A stretch of DNA of 64,000 nt from NCBI RefSeq assembly GCF_009806555.1, contig NZ_VUOK01000034.1, positions 124,001 through 188,000 on the forward strand, read 5' to 3'. The notes under the pieces were generated by a model. It was given only the letters and a program-made list of their open reading frames with translations. It was not told the origin of the DNA and searched no databases. Position numbers and translations under genes: made by a program. Positions 55,671 through 63,423 of this stretch are shown here, piece by piece. This stretch comes from Methylobacterium sp. 2A (GTDB lineage: Bacteria > Pseudomonadota > Alphaproteobacteria > Rhizobiales > Beijerinckiaceae). Numbering within the stretch: position 1 is the first letter of the stretch; every line of letters begins with the position of its first letter.

Positions 55671-56443
55671 GCGGATTCCTCCCCGGGCTCGTCGGGTTCC
55701 TCGGCTTCGCGGGTCTCCTCCATGAATTCGAGGAAGAGCTGCGTGAAGCCGCCCGTCACCGCCAGGGCCACGCCGACATTCTCGACCAGCATCAGGCCGC
55801 CGGAGAACAGGTCGCGAAACGTGCCGAGCGGCAGGATGTTCTGCATGAAGGCGGCGCCCACGAGCATCGGCGCCAGACCGCACAGGGCGAAGAGGAGCGC
55901 GCCCCCGCCCTCCAGCGCGTCGAGCCAGTGGCTGTGGATCGCGTCGCGCCAGCCGGAATAGCCCTCGCCGAGGTAGATCAGCAGAGTCCCGGAGGCGAGG
56001 ATCACGCCGCCCTGAAAGCCGCCGCCGGGCGTGACGGTCGCATGCAGCACCACGTAGAGGCCGAACAGGCAGGTGAGCGGTCCGGCGATCCGGCAGGCCA
56101 GCACCGTCGCCTCCGAGCGCGGGATCACCGCGCGGCCGGGCCGGCGCATGGCGCGCTCGGTGTTGCCCTCGCCGCGGCGGCCACGCAGCAGCACCACCGT
56201 GCCGGTGATGGCGGCGAGCAGCATGAATTCCTCGCCCAAAGTGTCGAGGCCGCGCAGGTCGAAGTTGATCGCGCTCACCATGTTGGCGACGTGCCGCGCC
56301 TCCGGGGTGATCGCGTTGATGCGCTCACCATACTGGGCGATGGTAGCCCCGAAGGCGGGCAGCCCCGCGATCACCGAGGCGGCGCAGGGCAGCAGGATCA
56401 GGCCCGAGAGCGCCAATAGCGCGATGCGGATGCGCGGGCTCAC
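55667..56443 (-). CDS. MnhB-domain subunit with MbhE-like N-terminus
   Basis: About 258 aa. The first 90 residues, with a hydrophobic start and HVANMVSAINFDLRGLDTLG followed by EEFMLLAAITGTVVLLRGRR, match the MbhE region normally found at the C-terminus of MrpA. After residue 105 follows MnhB (GLYVVLHATVTPGGGFQGGV, EGGGALLFALCGLAPMLVGA). This is a fusion relative to classical Mrp. GTG start overlaps the upstream gene (GTGA). Confidence 0.85.
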   Translation of the reverse strand: MSPRIRIALLALSGLILLPCAASVIAGLPAFGATIAQYGERINAITPEARHVANMVSAINFDLRGLDTLGEEFMLLAAITGTVVLLRGRRGEGNTERAMRRPGRAVIPRSEATVLACRIAGPLTCLFGLYVVLHATVTPGGGFQGGVILASGTLLIYLGEGYSGWRDAIHSHWLDALEGGGALLFALCGLAPMLVGAAFMQNILPLGTFRDLFSGGLMLVENVGVALAVTGGFTQLFLEFMEETREAEEPDEPGEESA

Positions 56444-56691
56444 GAATCCTCTCCCGGCGCTTGCGTGCGCACCGCCATCAGCGCCACGAGGAAAAGGAGC
56501 GGCACCGCGGCCGAGCCAACCGCCAGCTCAGACAGGGCGACATCCGGGGCCTGGAGGGCGTCGAACAGGATCGTCAGGACGAGACCGTTGATCGCGATGG
56601 CGAAGACCTGCCGGGTGGGGTCGCGCACCAGGACCACGGCGGTGCCGGAGAGCGCCGTGAACAGGAACAGCAGCGGCAGGATCACGCTCAT
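56440..56691 (-). CDS. MbhD-like (DUF4040) antiporter subunit
   Basis: 83-aa, two- to three-helix protein: MSVILPLLFLFTALSGTAVV, DPTRQVFAIAINGLVLTILF, DALQAPDVALSELAVGSAAV. The APDVALSELAVG motif is the MbhD part of MrpA in classical systems, here a separate gene. Overlaps both neighbours by 4 nt. Confidence 0.85.
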   Translation of the reverse strand: MSVILPLLFLFTALSGTAVVLVRDPTRQVFAIAINGLVLTILFDALQAPDVALSELAVGSAAVPLLFLVALMAVRTQAPGEDS

Positions 56692-56972
56692 GCCGAGCGC
56701 CCCTCGCGCATCAGCACGGCCCGGCCGGAGACGTGCGACAGCACCGCGGCCCAGCCTAAGAACACCACCATCATCACCAGGATCTTGAGCGAGCGCCCGG
56801 AGAAGCCGTCGGACAGGAAGGCCGCCACGGTCACGAGGCCGGAGGCCGCGACGTTGAGGAAGGCGAGCGCGTGCAGCCGGTCGAGCGCCCGGGGCAGGCG
56901 CCACAGGGCGAGCGCGGCGAGCCACGTCACCGCCACGGCGAGCGCGAGCAGGATGCCGATCGCGACGCTCAT
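56688..56972 (-). CDS. mnhG: Mrp/Mnh-type antiporter subunit G
   Basis: 94-aa, three-helix subunit. Family pattern WRLPRALDRLHALAFLNVAA (R-x-P-D-x-x-x-R-L-H-A), followed by FLSDGFSGRSLKILVMMVVF. 4-nt overlaps on both sides. Confidence 0.88.
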   Translation of the reverse strand: MSVAIGILLALAVAVTWLAALALWRLPRALDRLHALAFLNVAASGLVTVAAFLSDGFSGRSLKILVMMVVFLGWAAVLSHVSGRAVLMREGRSA

Positions 56973-57220
56973 ATCCAGCGCTCCAGGAAGACCGCGAGCA
57001 GCATCGTGCCGGGCAGGTTGAGCAGGACCAGGGTGAGGGCGAGATCGGTGAGCGAGGATTGGTCGGTGGCGAAGGCCAGGAGCGTCAGGATCAGCACCGT
57101 CACGCTGCCGGCGAGCTGGTAGGCGGCGAAGCGCTGGCCAGGCCGGCCGCGCCACGCCAGGGCGGCCGCGAGGGCGAGCGGCGGCAGCAGCGCCAGGATG
57201 GCGGCCGTCCAGATCGTCAT
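56969..57220 (-). CDS. mnhF: Mrp/Mnh-type antiporter subunit F
   Basis: 83-aa, three-helix subunit: ILALLPPLALAAALAWRGRP, GQRFAAYQLAGSVTVLILTL, SLTDLALTLVLLNLPGTMLL. The D-L-A-L-x-L-x-L-L end fits MnhF. 4-nt overlaps on both sides. Confidence 0.85.
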   Translation of the reverse strand: MTIWTAAILALLPPLALAAALAWRGRPGQRFAAYQLAGSVTVLILTLLAFATDQSSLTDLALTLVLLNLPGTMLLAVFLERWI

Positions 57221-57708
57221 CGCGCCTCCCCCTCCAGCGCGTGCGTCGTCACGGTGCCGTGCGCGCGATCCAGCGACAGCACGTAGCTGTCCGGGGCGAG
57301 GGAGGCGGCGAGGAGCCCGACGGCCCGCGTGGCCGGGGCGATCGCCCCGTCGGGCCGTGCCCAGGGGATCGCGGCGGCGCTCTGCTCCTGCGTCGCGCCG
57401 CCACCGGCGCGCCCGAACACCGCCCGTGCCAGATGAAACCCGACCCGCATTGTCTGCCGGGCCATGCCGAGGATGGCGGGGCCGAGCGGCCGAAGCGATG
57501 CGCGGTCGAACCGGAAGCGGACGCCGCCGCGCCGTACCACGACCCACCACCAGGCCGTGCCCAGGGTCGCGCAGACGACCATGGCGATGCCCTCGTTCAC
57601 GCTCACGGAGCCGGCGAAGACCATATAGGTGACGGCCAGCAGCACCCAGATCGCGACGGCATCGCGTGTCGATCGCTCCTTGATCCCGCTGATCGGTCCT
57701 AGCCGCAT
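57217..57708 (-). CDS. mnhE: Mrp/Mnh-type antiporter subunit E
   Basis: 163-aa subunit, first gene of the operon. Two N-terminal helices (WVLLAVTYMVFAGSVSVNEG, CATLGTAWWWVVV), then a cytosolic domain with MARQTMRVGFHLARAVF and the conserved LAASLAPDSYVLSLD segment ending in VTTHALEGE. ATG at 57708; 149 nt separate it from the divergent NUDIX gene, leaving room for two promoters. Confidence 0.85.
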   Translation of the reverse strand: MRLGPISGIKERSTRDAVAIWVLLAVTYMVFAGSVSVNEGIAMVVCATLGTAWWWVVVRRGGVRFRFDRASLRPLGPAILGMARQTMRVGFHLARAVFGRAGGGATQEQSAAAIPWARPDGAIAPATRAVGLLAASLAPDSYVLSLDRAHGTVTTHALEGEAR

Positions 57709-57857
57709 CGATCCTGACCGGAAGACACCGTTGAAAGCGTAGCCATTTGCCTGACCGACCCAAACGGGTTCGAAGCATGGGCGTTCCCGGAACCCGGGGA
57801 CACGCCTTCGTGTAAGCACAGCGTGATGGCGGACGGTTCCGCGGACGAGGGCGCATC

Positions 57858-58427
57858 ATGAAGGCCGAGATCCTGTCGATCCGCGTCCTCCACGAGGGAT
57901 GGAACCGGTTCGGCCTCGCGCAGGTGCGCCTGCACGACGGATCCGTCGCGGAGCGGGCGATCGAGGATCACGGCCATTCGGTCGGGATCCTGCCCTACGA
58001 TCCCGAGCGGCGGGTGGCGACTCTGGTGCGCGAGCTGCGGGTGCCGGCCCTGTTCGCCGCCGGCGAGCAGGTGCAGCTGGAAGCGCCGGCCGGCCTGATC
58101 GACGACGGCAGCCCGGAGGAGAATGCCCGCCGCGAGGTCCTGGAAGAGGTCGGCCTGCGCCTGCACAGCCTGGACTTCGTCGGCGCCGCCTATTCCTGCG
58201 CGAGCCTGACCACCGAGAAGATCCACCTCTACCTCGCCGCCTACGACCGGGCGGACCGGGCCGAGGCGGGCGGCGGGGCCGAGGGCGAGCACGAGAATAT
58301 CCGGATCGTCGAGATGCCGCTCGCCGACCTCGCCGCCATGGCCGACCGGGCCGAACTCACCGACCTGAAGACGCTGACCCTCGTCCTGGCCCTGCGCCTC
58401 CGCCACCCGGAACTTTTCCGGGCGTGA
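57858..58427 (+). CDS. NUDIX hydrolase, ADP-ribose pyrophosphatase-like
   Basis: About 189 aa. An N-terminal strand domain with GHSVGILPYDPERRVATLVR precedes the Nudix box APAGLIDDGSPEENARREVL, then EEVGL. The box keeps REVLEEVG with its catalytic Glu pair but is one residue shorter than the consensus in the first loop (DDGS for DEGES). EHENIRIVEMPLADLAAM follows, as in ADP-sugar pyrophosphatases. Probable substrates: ADP-ribose or GDP-mannose. Divergent from the mnh operon. Confidence 0.85.
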   Translation: MKAEILSIRVLHEGWNRFGLAQVRLHDGSVAERAIEDHGHSVGILPYDPERRVATLVRELRVPALFAAGEQVQLEAPAGLIDDGSPEENARREVLEEVGLRLHSLDFVGAAYSCASLTTEKIHLYLAAYDRADRAEAGGGAEGEHENIRIVEMPLADLAAMADRAELTDLKTLTLVLALRLRHPELFRA

Positions 58428-58429
58428 GA

Positions 58430-58513
58430 ATGCGCCCTCGCCTCTTCGCGCGGTGGTTGCTAACCGTCGTCGTGCTCGCCGGGGTCGCGTGGATCGCCTT
58501 CCACCTGCGCTGA
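58430..58513 (+). CDS. 27-residue membrane peptide (possible)
   Basis: ATG 2 nt after the NUDIX stop encodes MRPRLFARWLLTVVVLAGVA followed by WIAFHLR: a basic N-terminus and a single membrane helix. Size, charge and position fit a genuine small membrane protein, but there is no independent support. Confidence 0.35.
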   Translation: MRPRLFARWLLTVVVLAGVAWIAFHLR

Positions 58514-58547
58514 CCGCCCGCGGGCTTGCGTTTCAGGGATCGATACC

Positions 58548-60266
58548 ATGAGCGATGACGCCGGACAGGACGAACCGCACGGGCTCGACCGCGGCCTGAC
58601 CAATTACGGCGACCGCGATTTCGCCCGCTACCTGCGCCGGTCCTTCGCGCGCTCGATGGGCATCTCGGTCGAGCTGCTCAACAAGCCGGTGGTCGGCATC
58701 GCCATGACGCCCTCGGGCTTCAACAATTGCCACCGGGGCATGCCCGAGCTGGTGGAGGCGGTCTCCCGCGGCGTGCTGGCGGCCGGCGCCCTGCCGCGGC
58801 CGTTCCCGACCGTGTCGCTCGGCGAGGTTTTCCTCAACCCGACCAGCATGATGTACCGCAACCTGATGGCCATGGATACGGAGGAGATGATCCAGGCCCA
58901 GCCGATGGACGCGGTCGTGCTGATCGGCGGCTGCGACAAGACGGTGCCGGCGCAGCTCATGGGCGCAGCCTCGGCCGGGCTGCCGGCGATCCAGCTGGTG
59001 ACCGGCCCGATGTCGACCGGCCGCCATCGGGGCCAGCGGCTCGGCGCCTGCACGGATTGCCGGGGTTTTTGGGCCAAGTACCGGGCCGGAACCGTCGACG
59101 CGGAAGAAATCGCCGAGGTCGAGGGCCGGCTCTCGGTCACCGCCGGCACCTGCGCGGTGATGGGGACGGCCTCCACCATGGCGTGCATTGCCGAGGCGCT
59201 CGGCATGTCGCTGCCCGGCACGGCCGCGATCCCGGCCGTCCATTCCGACCGGCTGGTCGCCGCCGAGGAGACCGGCCGCACGGCGGTGCGGCTGATCCAA
59301 TCGAAGATCGCGCCGTCCCAGGTCATCACGCAGAAGTCGGTCGAGAATGCCATCCGGGTGCTGATGGCGGTCTCGGGCTCGACCAACGCCATCGTCCACC
59401 TCACCGCCATCGCGGGGCGGCTCGGCATCCGCATCCCGTACGAACGCTTCAACCAGATCTCGGACGAGACGCCGGTTCTGGTCGATCTGAAGCCCGTGGG
59501 CGAGGGCTACATGGAGGATTTCCATGCCGCCGGCGGCATGGGCGCGCTGCTGCGCGAATTGCGGCCGCTCCTCCACCTCGACACCATCGACGTAGAGGGC
59601 CGCACCCTGGCCGAGCGCCTCGACCAGCCCGCGGGCTGGGTCGACCGGTCGGTGATCCGCGCCTTCGACAATCCGGTCTCGCCGCTCGGCGGGCTGGTGG
59701 CGCTCACCGGCAACCTCGCCCCCGAAGGCGCGATCTTCAAGCGGGCGGCGGCGACGCCGGCGCTGTTCGAATCCGAGGGCCGGGCGGTGGTGTTCACCGG
59801 CCTGGAGGATCTGAGCCGGCGGATCGACGATCCGGACCTCGACGTGGCGCCGGGCGACGTGCTGGTGCTGCAGAATGCCGGCCCGCACGCAGCCGGCATG
59901 CCGGAGGCCGGCTATCTGCCGATCCCCAAAAAGCTCGCCCGGGCGGGGGTGAAGGACATGGTCCGCATCTCGGACGCGCGGATGTCCGGCACGGCCTTCG
60001 GCTCGATCGTGCTGCACATCGCCCCGGAATCCGCGATCGGCGGTCCGCTGGCCGCGGTACGCGACGGCGACCGGATCCGGCTGTCGATCCGGGACAAACG
60101 GATCGACCTGCTGGTCGAGGAGCAGGAGATCGCCCGCCGCCTCGCCGACCACCGGCCGCCGCCGGCCCCGAGCCGGGGCTACAAGGCCCTCTACCGCCGC
60201 ACCGTCACGCAGGCGCCGGAGGGCTGCGACTTCGACTTCCTGATGGGTGAGGGGCGCGACGGCTGA
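58548..60266 (+). CDS. IlvD/Edd-family dehydratase (sugar-acid dehydratase type)
   Basis: Iron-sulfur dehydratase of about 572 aa. Cluster Cys are in NNCHRGMPE, GGCDKTVPA and GTCAVMGTASTMAC; SGSTNAIVHLTAIAGRLGI and the C-terminal ISDARMSGTAFGSIVLHIAPE are hallmarks. The CTDCRGFWAKYRAGTV insert and overall length favour the L-arabonate/D-xylonate branch over IlvD. Dehydrates an aldonic acid to a 2-keto-3-deoxy acid. ATG with CAGGGA upstream. Followed by a thiolase-like gene, 64 nt away. Confidence 0.85.
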   Translation: MSDDAGQDEPHGLDRGLTNYGDRDFARYLRRSFARSMGISVELLNKPVVGIAMTPSGFNNCHRGMPELVEAVSRGVLAAGALPRPFPTVSLGEVFLNPTSMMYRNLMAMDTEEMIQAQPMDAVVLIGGCDKTVPAQLMGAASAGLPAIQLVTGPMSTGRHRGQRLGACTDCRGFWAKYRAGTVDAEEIAEVEGRLSVTAGTCAVMGTASTMACIAEALGMSLPGTAAIPAVHSDRLVAAEETGRTAVRLIQSKIAPSQVITQKSVENAIRVLMAVSGSTNAIVHLTAIAGRLGIRIPYERFNQISDETPVLVDLKPVGEGYMEDFHAAGGMGALLRELRPLLHLDTIDVEGRTLAERLDQPAGWVDRSVIRAFDNPVSPLGGLVALTGNLAPEGAIFKRAAATPALFESEGRAVVFTGLEDLSRRIDDPDLDVAPGDVLVLQNAGPHAAGMPEAGYLPIPKKLARAGVKDMVRISDARMSGTAFGSIVLHIAPESAIGGPLAAVRDGDRIRLSIRDKRIDLLVEEQEIARRLADHRPPPAPSRGYKALYRRTVTQAPEGCDFDFLMGEGRDG

Positions 60267-60330
60267 CCGGCAGGCTTGATCGCCCGGCCCGCCGGGGCCA
60301 TCGTCGGGCAAAGACTCGGGAGGTCACCGG

Positions 60331-61500
60331 ATGACGCGCGCCTGTATCGTGGGCTGGGCCCATACCCCCTTCGGCAAGCTGGAGGAGCCGGATGTCGAGG
60401 GGCTGATCGCTCGGGTGACCGGCGAGGCGCTGGCCCATGCCGGCGTGGAGGACGCGCAGGTCGACGGCCTCTACGTCGGCTCCATGAACACCGGCTTCTC
60501 GAAGCAGGGTTTCGAGGGGTCCCTCGTCGCCGTGAACCGGCCGGGCCTCGCCCACGCGCCGGCGACCCATCTGGAGAATGCCTGCGCCACCGGCTCGGCG
60601 GCGCTCTACGCGGCCCTCGACTTCGTGGACAGCGGCCGGGGCCGCATCGCCCTGGTGATCGGGGCCGAGAAGATGACGGCCAAGACGGTGGCCGAGACCG
60701 GCGACATCCTGCTCGGCGCCTCCTACCGGAAGGAGGAGGCCGAGATCGAGGGCGGCTTCGCGGGCGTGTTCGGGCGGATCGCGGCGGGCTACTTCCAGCG
60801 CTATGGCGACCGCAGCGAGGAGCTGGCCCGGATCGCCGCCAAGAACCACCGGAACGGCGTCGCCAACCCCTACGCGCAGCTGCGCAAGGATCTCGGCTTC
60901 GACTTCTGCAACCGGGTCTCTGACAAGAACCCCTACGTGGCCGCCCCCCTGCGGCGCACGGACTGCTCGCTGATCTCGGACGGGGCGGCGGCGCTCGTGG
61001 TGGCCGATGCCGAGACCGCCGAGGGGCTGGAGCGGGCGATCGGTTTCCGCGCCCGGGCCCATGTCAACGACATCCTGCCGCTCTCCCGCCGCGACCCGAC
61101 GGAATTCAAGGGCGCGCGGATGGCCTGGGACAAGGCGCGGGCGCAGGCCGGCATCGGCAACGAGGACCTGTCGTTCGTGGAGACCCACGACTGCTTCACC
61201 ATCGCCGAGCTGATCGAGTACGAGGCGATGGGCCTCGCAGCCCCGGGCGAGGGGTATCGCGTGGTGCGCGAGGGTCTGGCCGAGAAGGGCGGGCGGCTGC
61301 CGATCAACCCGTCCGGCGGGCTGAAGGCCAAGGGGCATCCCGTGGGGGCCACCGGCGTGTCGATGCACGTGATGGCCTGCCTGCAGCTGATGGGCGAGGC
61401 GGGGGAGATGCAGGTGCCGGGTGCCGAGCTCGCCGGGATCTTCAACATGGGCGGCGCGGCGGTGGCCAATTACGTGTCGGTCCTGGAGCGGCGGCGCTGA
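60331..61500 (+). CDS. Thiolase-superfamily acetyl-CoA acetyltransferase (SCP-x type)
   Basis: About 389 aa. The acyl-binding Cys is in HLENACATGSAALYAAL; catalytic His in VETHDCFTIAELIEYE and SGGLKAKGHPVGATGVSMHV. RIAAKNHRNGVANPYAQL is typical of SCP-2/SCP-x-type thiolases. These cleave or form C-C bonds on acyl-CoAs; some archaeal relatives work with HMG-CoA synthase. GGGAGG 7 nt before the ATG. Its pairing with a dehydratase gene suggests a shared catabolic route, not proven. Confidence 0.87.
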   Translation: MTRACIVGWAHTPFGKLEEPDVEGLIARVTGEALAHAGVEDAQVDGLYVGSMNTGFSKQGFEGSLVAVNRPGLAHAPATHLENACATGSAALYAALDFVDSGRGRIALVIGAEKMTAKTVAETGDILLGASYRKEEAEIEGGFAGVFGRIAAGYFQRYGDRSEELARIAAKNHRNGVANPYAQLRKDLGFDFCNRVSDKNPYVAAPLRRTDCSLISDGAAALVVADAETAEGLERAIGFRARAHVNDILPLSRRDPTEFKGARMAWDKARAQAGIGNEDLSFVETHDCFTIAELIEYEAMGLAAPGEGYRVVREGLAEKGGRLPINPSGGLKAKGHPVGATGVSMHVMACLQLMGEAGEMQVPGAELAGIFNMGGAAVANYVSVLERRR

Positions 61501-61525
61501 TTTAGACCGACGCGCCCGCCTCTCT

Positions 61526-61551
61526 CCCTCCCCCCTCTGCGGGGGAGGGGG
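61526..61551. repeat. Single hairpin of the palindromic repeat family
   Basis: CCCTCCCCCCTCTGCGGGGG followed by AGGGG forms a hairpin between the converging thiolase and metY genes. The core matches the outer arm of the 24818 element, so it is probably a half copy; it may also terminate transcription from both sides. Confidence 0.6.
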
Positions 61552-61597
61552 AGCATCGCGACTCACTCGCGCACAGCATGACCGCTGACGCCTCTCC

Positions 61598-62890
61598 TCA
61601 GTCGAGCTTATCCAGCGCCTGCTTCAGGTCCGCGATCAGATCCGCCTCGTTCTCCAGCCCGATCGACAGCCGGACGGTCTCCGGTCCCACCAGCGCCGCC
61701 GCCTTCTCGTGCTCCGGCAATTGACGGTGCGTGGTCGAGGACGGGTGGATTGCCAGCGACTTGATCTCGCCGATGTTCACGAGGTGCGAGATCAGCTCCA
61801 GCCCGGCGATGAACTTCAACGCCGCCGGCTCGCCGCCCTTGAGCGCGAAGGTGAAGATCGAGCCCGGCCCGTCCGGCGCGTAGCGGCGCGCCAGTTCCTC
61901 CCCGGGCTGGCCGGGCAGCAGCGGGTAGCTCACCCATTCCACCGCCGGGTGCTCCTTGAGGAAGGCTGCCACGGCCCGGGCATTGGCGCAGTGCCGCTCC
62001 ATCCGCAGCGGCAGGGTCTCGATCCCCATCAGCGTCAGGAAGGCGTTCATCGGCGACAGGCCGGGGCCGAGGTCGCGCAGGCCGAAGAACCGGCAGGCTG
62101 CCGCGAAGGGCGTCTCCGGGAAGGCCTGGGTCAGCACCAGATCGTCGTAGTCCGGCCAGGGCTCGGTGATCAGGTTGTAGCCCCCGGCCTTCGCCCAATC
62201 GAAGGTGCCGGCATCGCAGATCACGCCGCCGATGGTCTGGCCGGAGCCGCTCAGGAATTTCGAGGTGGAGTGCCAGACGATGTCGGCGCCGTGCTCGATC
62301 GGCCGGATCAGCGCCGGCGACGCCAGGGTGTTGTCCACGACGAGCGGCAAACCATGGCGGCGGGCCACCGCGGCGATCCCCTCGATGTCCACCACCGAGG
62401 CGCAGGGATTCACGATCGACTCGCAGAAGATGGCCCGGCAATCCGGCGTGAGCGCCGCCTCGAAATCCTCCGGGGCCATGCCGCGGGCGAAGCGGGGCTT
62501 CAGGTCGTAGCGCCCGTCGAGGCGGCGCATCAGGCCGAGCGACCCGCCGAACAGGCGCGGAGACGCGACATAGGCGTCGCCGCTCTTCATCAGCGTCATC
62601 AGGACCAGCTGCATGGCGGATTGCCCGGAGGCGACCGCCACCCCTGCCTTCGCGCCCTCCAGGTCGGCGATGCGGCGCTCCAGCGCGGCCACCGTCGGGT
62701 TCGAGCCGCGGGAGTACGAGAAGCCGGTGCGGCGGCCCGCGAAGATGTCGGCGGCCTGCTCGGTCGAGTCGAAGACGAAGCCGTTCGTGAAGTAGATCGG
62801 CTGGACCCGCGCGCCGGTGGCCGGGTCCGGTGCGGCACCGGCATGGATCGCCCGGGTCGCGAAACGGTGCTGTCGCGTCGTATCCGTCAT
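61598..62890 (-). CDS. metY: O-acetylhomoserine sulfhydrylase
   Basis: PLP enzyme of about 430 aa in methionine synthesis, making homocysteine from O-acetylhomoserine and sulfide. N-terminal FATRAIHAGAAPDPATGARV, FSYSRGSNPTVAALERRIADLEG, the PLP Lys in HSTSKFLSGSGQTIGG, Asp in VVDNTLASP and the C-terminal IHPSSTTHRQL. The roughly 430-residue length separates MetY from the shorter MetB/MetZ. ATG at 62890. No SAM-type riboswitch was seen in the short leader. Confidence 0.92.
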   Translation of the reverse strand: MTDTTRQHRFATRAIHAGAAPDPATGARVQPIYFTNGFVFDSTEQAADIFAGRRTGFSYSRGSNPTVAALERRIADLEGAKAGVAVASGQSAMQLVLMTLMKSGDAYVASPRLFGGSLGLMRRLDGRYDLKPRFARGMAPEDFEAALTPDCRAIFCESIVNPCASVVDIEGIAAVARRHGLPLVVDNTLASPALIRPIEHGADIVWHSTSKFLSGSGQTIGGVICDAGTFDWAKAGGYNLITEPWPDYDDLVLTQAFPETPFAAACRFFGLRDLGPGLSPMNAFLTLMGIETLPLRMERHCANARAVAAFLKEHPAVEWVSYPLLPGQPGEELARRYAPDGPGSIFTFALKGGEPAALKFIAGLELISHLVNIGEIKSLAIHPSSTTHRQLPEHEKAAALVGPETVRLSIGLENEADLIADLKQALDKLD

Positions 62891-62948
62891 GGCTCTCGGT
62901 CGGCGGTTCGGGGCCTGGATCCTCGGTGAGCCCGGACGGACCGGCGCG

Positions 62949-63335
62949 TCAGGCCGCGCGCTGGATGAAGGCGCGGAGCGTCCGGACCAGGGTGGTCGGC
63001 TCGTAGGGCTTTGGGATGAACCGGGCCCCCTCCGGCATGTCGTTCGGACCGGGCGTGCCCATGCCGGAGACCACCAGGACGGGGATCGCCGGCCAGCGAT
63101 GCGCCACCAGCCGGGCGAGGGCGAAGCCGTCCATCGAACCCTGCGGCATGTCGACGTCGGTCATCAGGACACCGACATCGTCGCGGTTCTCCAGCACCTT
63201 CAGCGCCTTGTCGGCGTGGCTCGCCTCCACCACCGTGAAGCCCGCATCCGCCAGGGTGTCGGCGGCCTCCATGAGAAGGAGACCGTCATCTTCGACCAGG
63301 AGCACCACGGGAGGGTCGGACGGGCTTTCTGACAT
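62949..63335 (-). CDS. Stand-alone response-regulator receiver protein
   Basis: 128-aa CheY-like receiver with no output domain. Acidic pocket in VVLLVEDDGLLLME, phospho-acceptor Asp in LMTDVDMPQGSMDGFA, Thr/Ser in VLVVSGMG and conserved Lys in FIPKPYEP. The VDMP and FIPKPY patterns are of the FixJ/hybrid-kinase receiver type frequent in Rhizobiales. The partner kinase is not adjacent. Start at the ATG at 63335. Confidence 0.88.
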   Translation of the reverse strand: MSESPSDPPVVLLVEDDGLLLMEAADTLADAGFTVVEASHADKALKVLENRDDVGVLMTDVDMPQGSMDGFALARLVAHRWPAIPVLVVSGMGTPGPNDMPEGARFIPKPYEPTTLVRTLRAFIQRAA

Positions 63336-63423
63336 CAGACCTGCGGAGGTGCGTCGTGGATTGCGATGCCCGCGCCCTATTCCCCCGGGACGTTCCCCGT
63401 CAAGGCAGCAGGGCAGCACTGCG

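Noticed and set aside
62891..62948. SAM or SAH riboswitch before metY
   Set aside because: The leader is under 60 nt before the next gene's 3' end and shows none of the SAM-II or SAH core elements.
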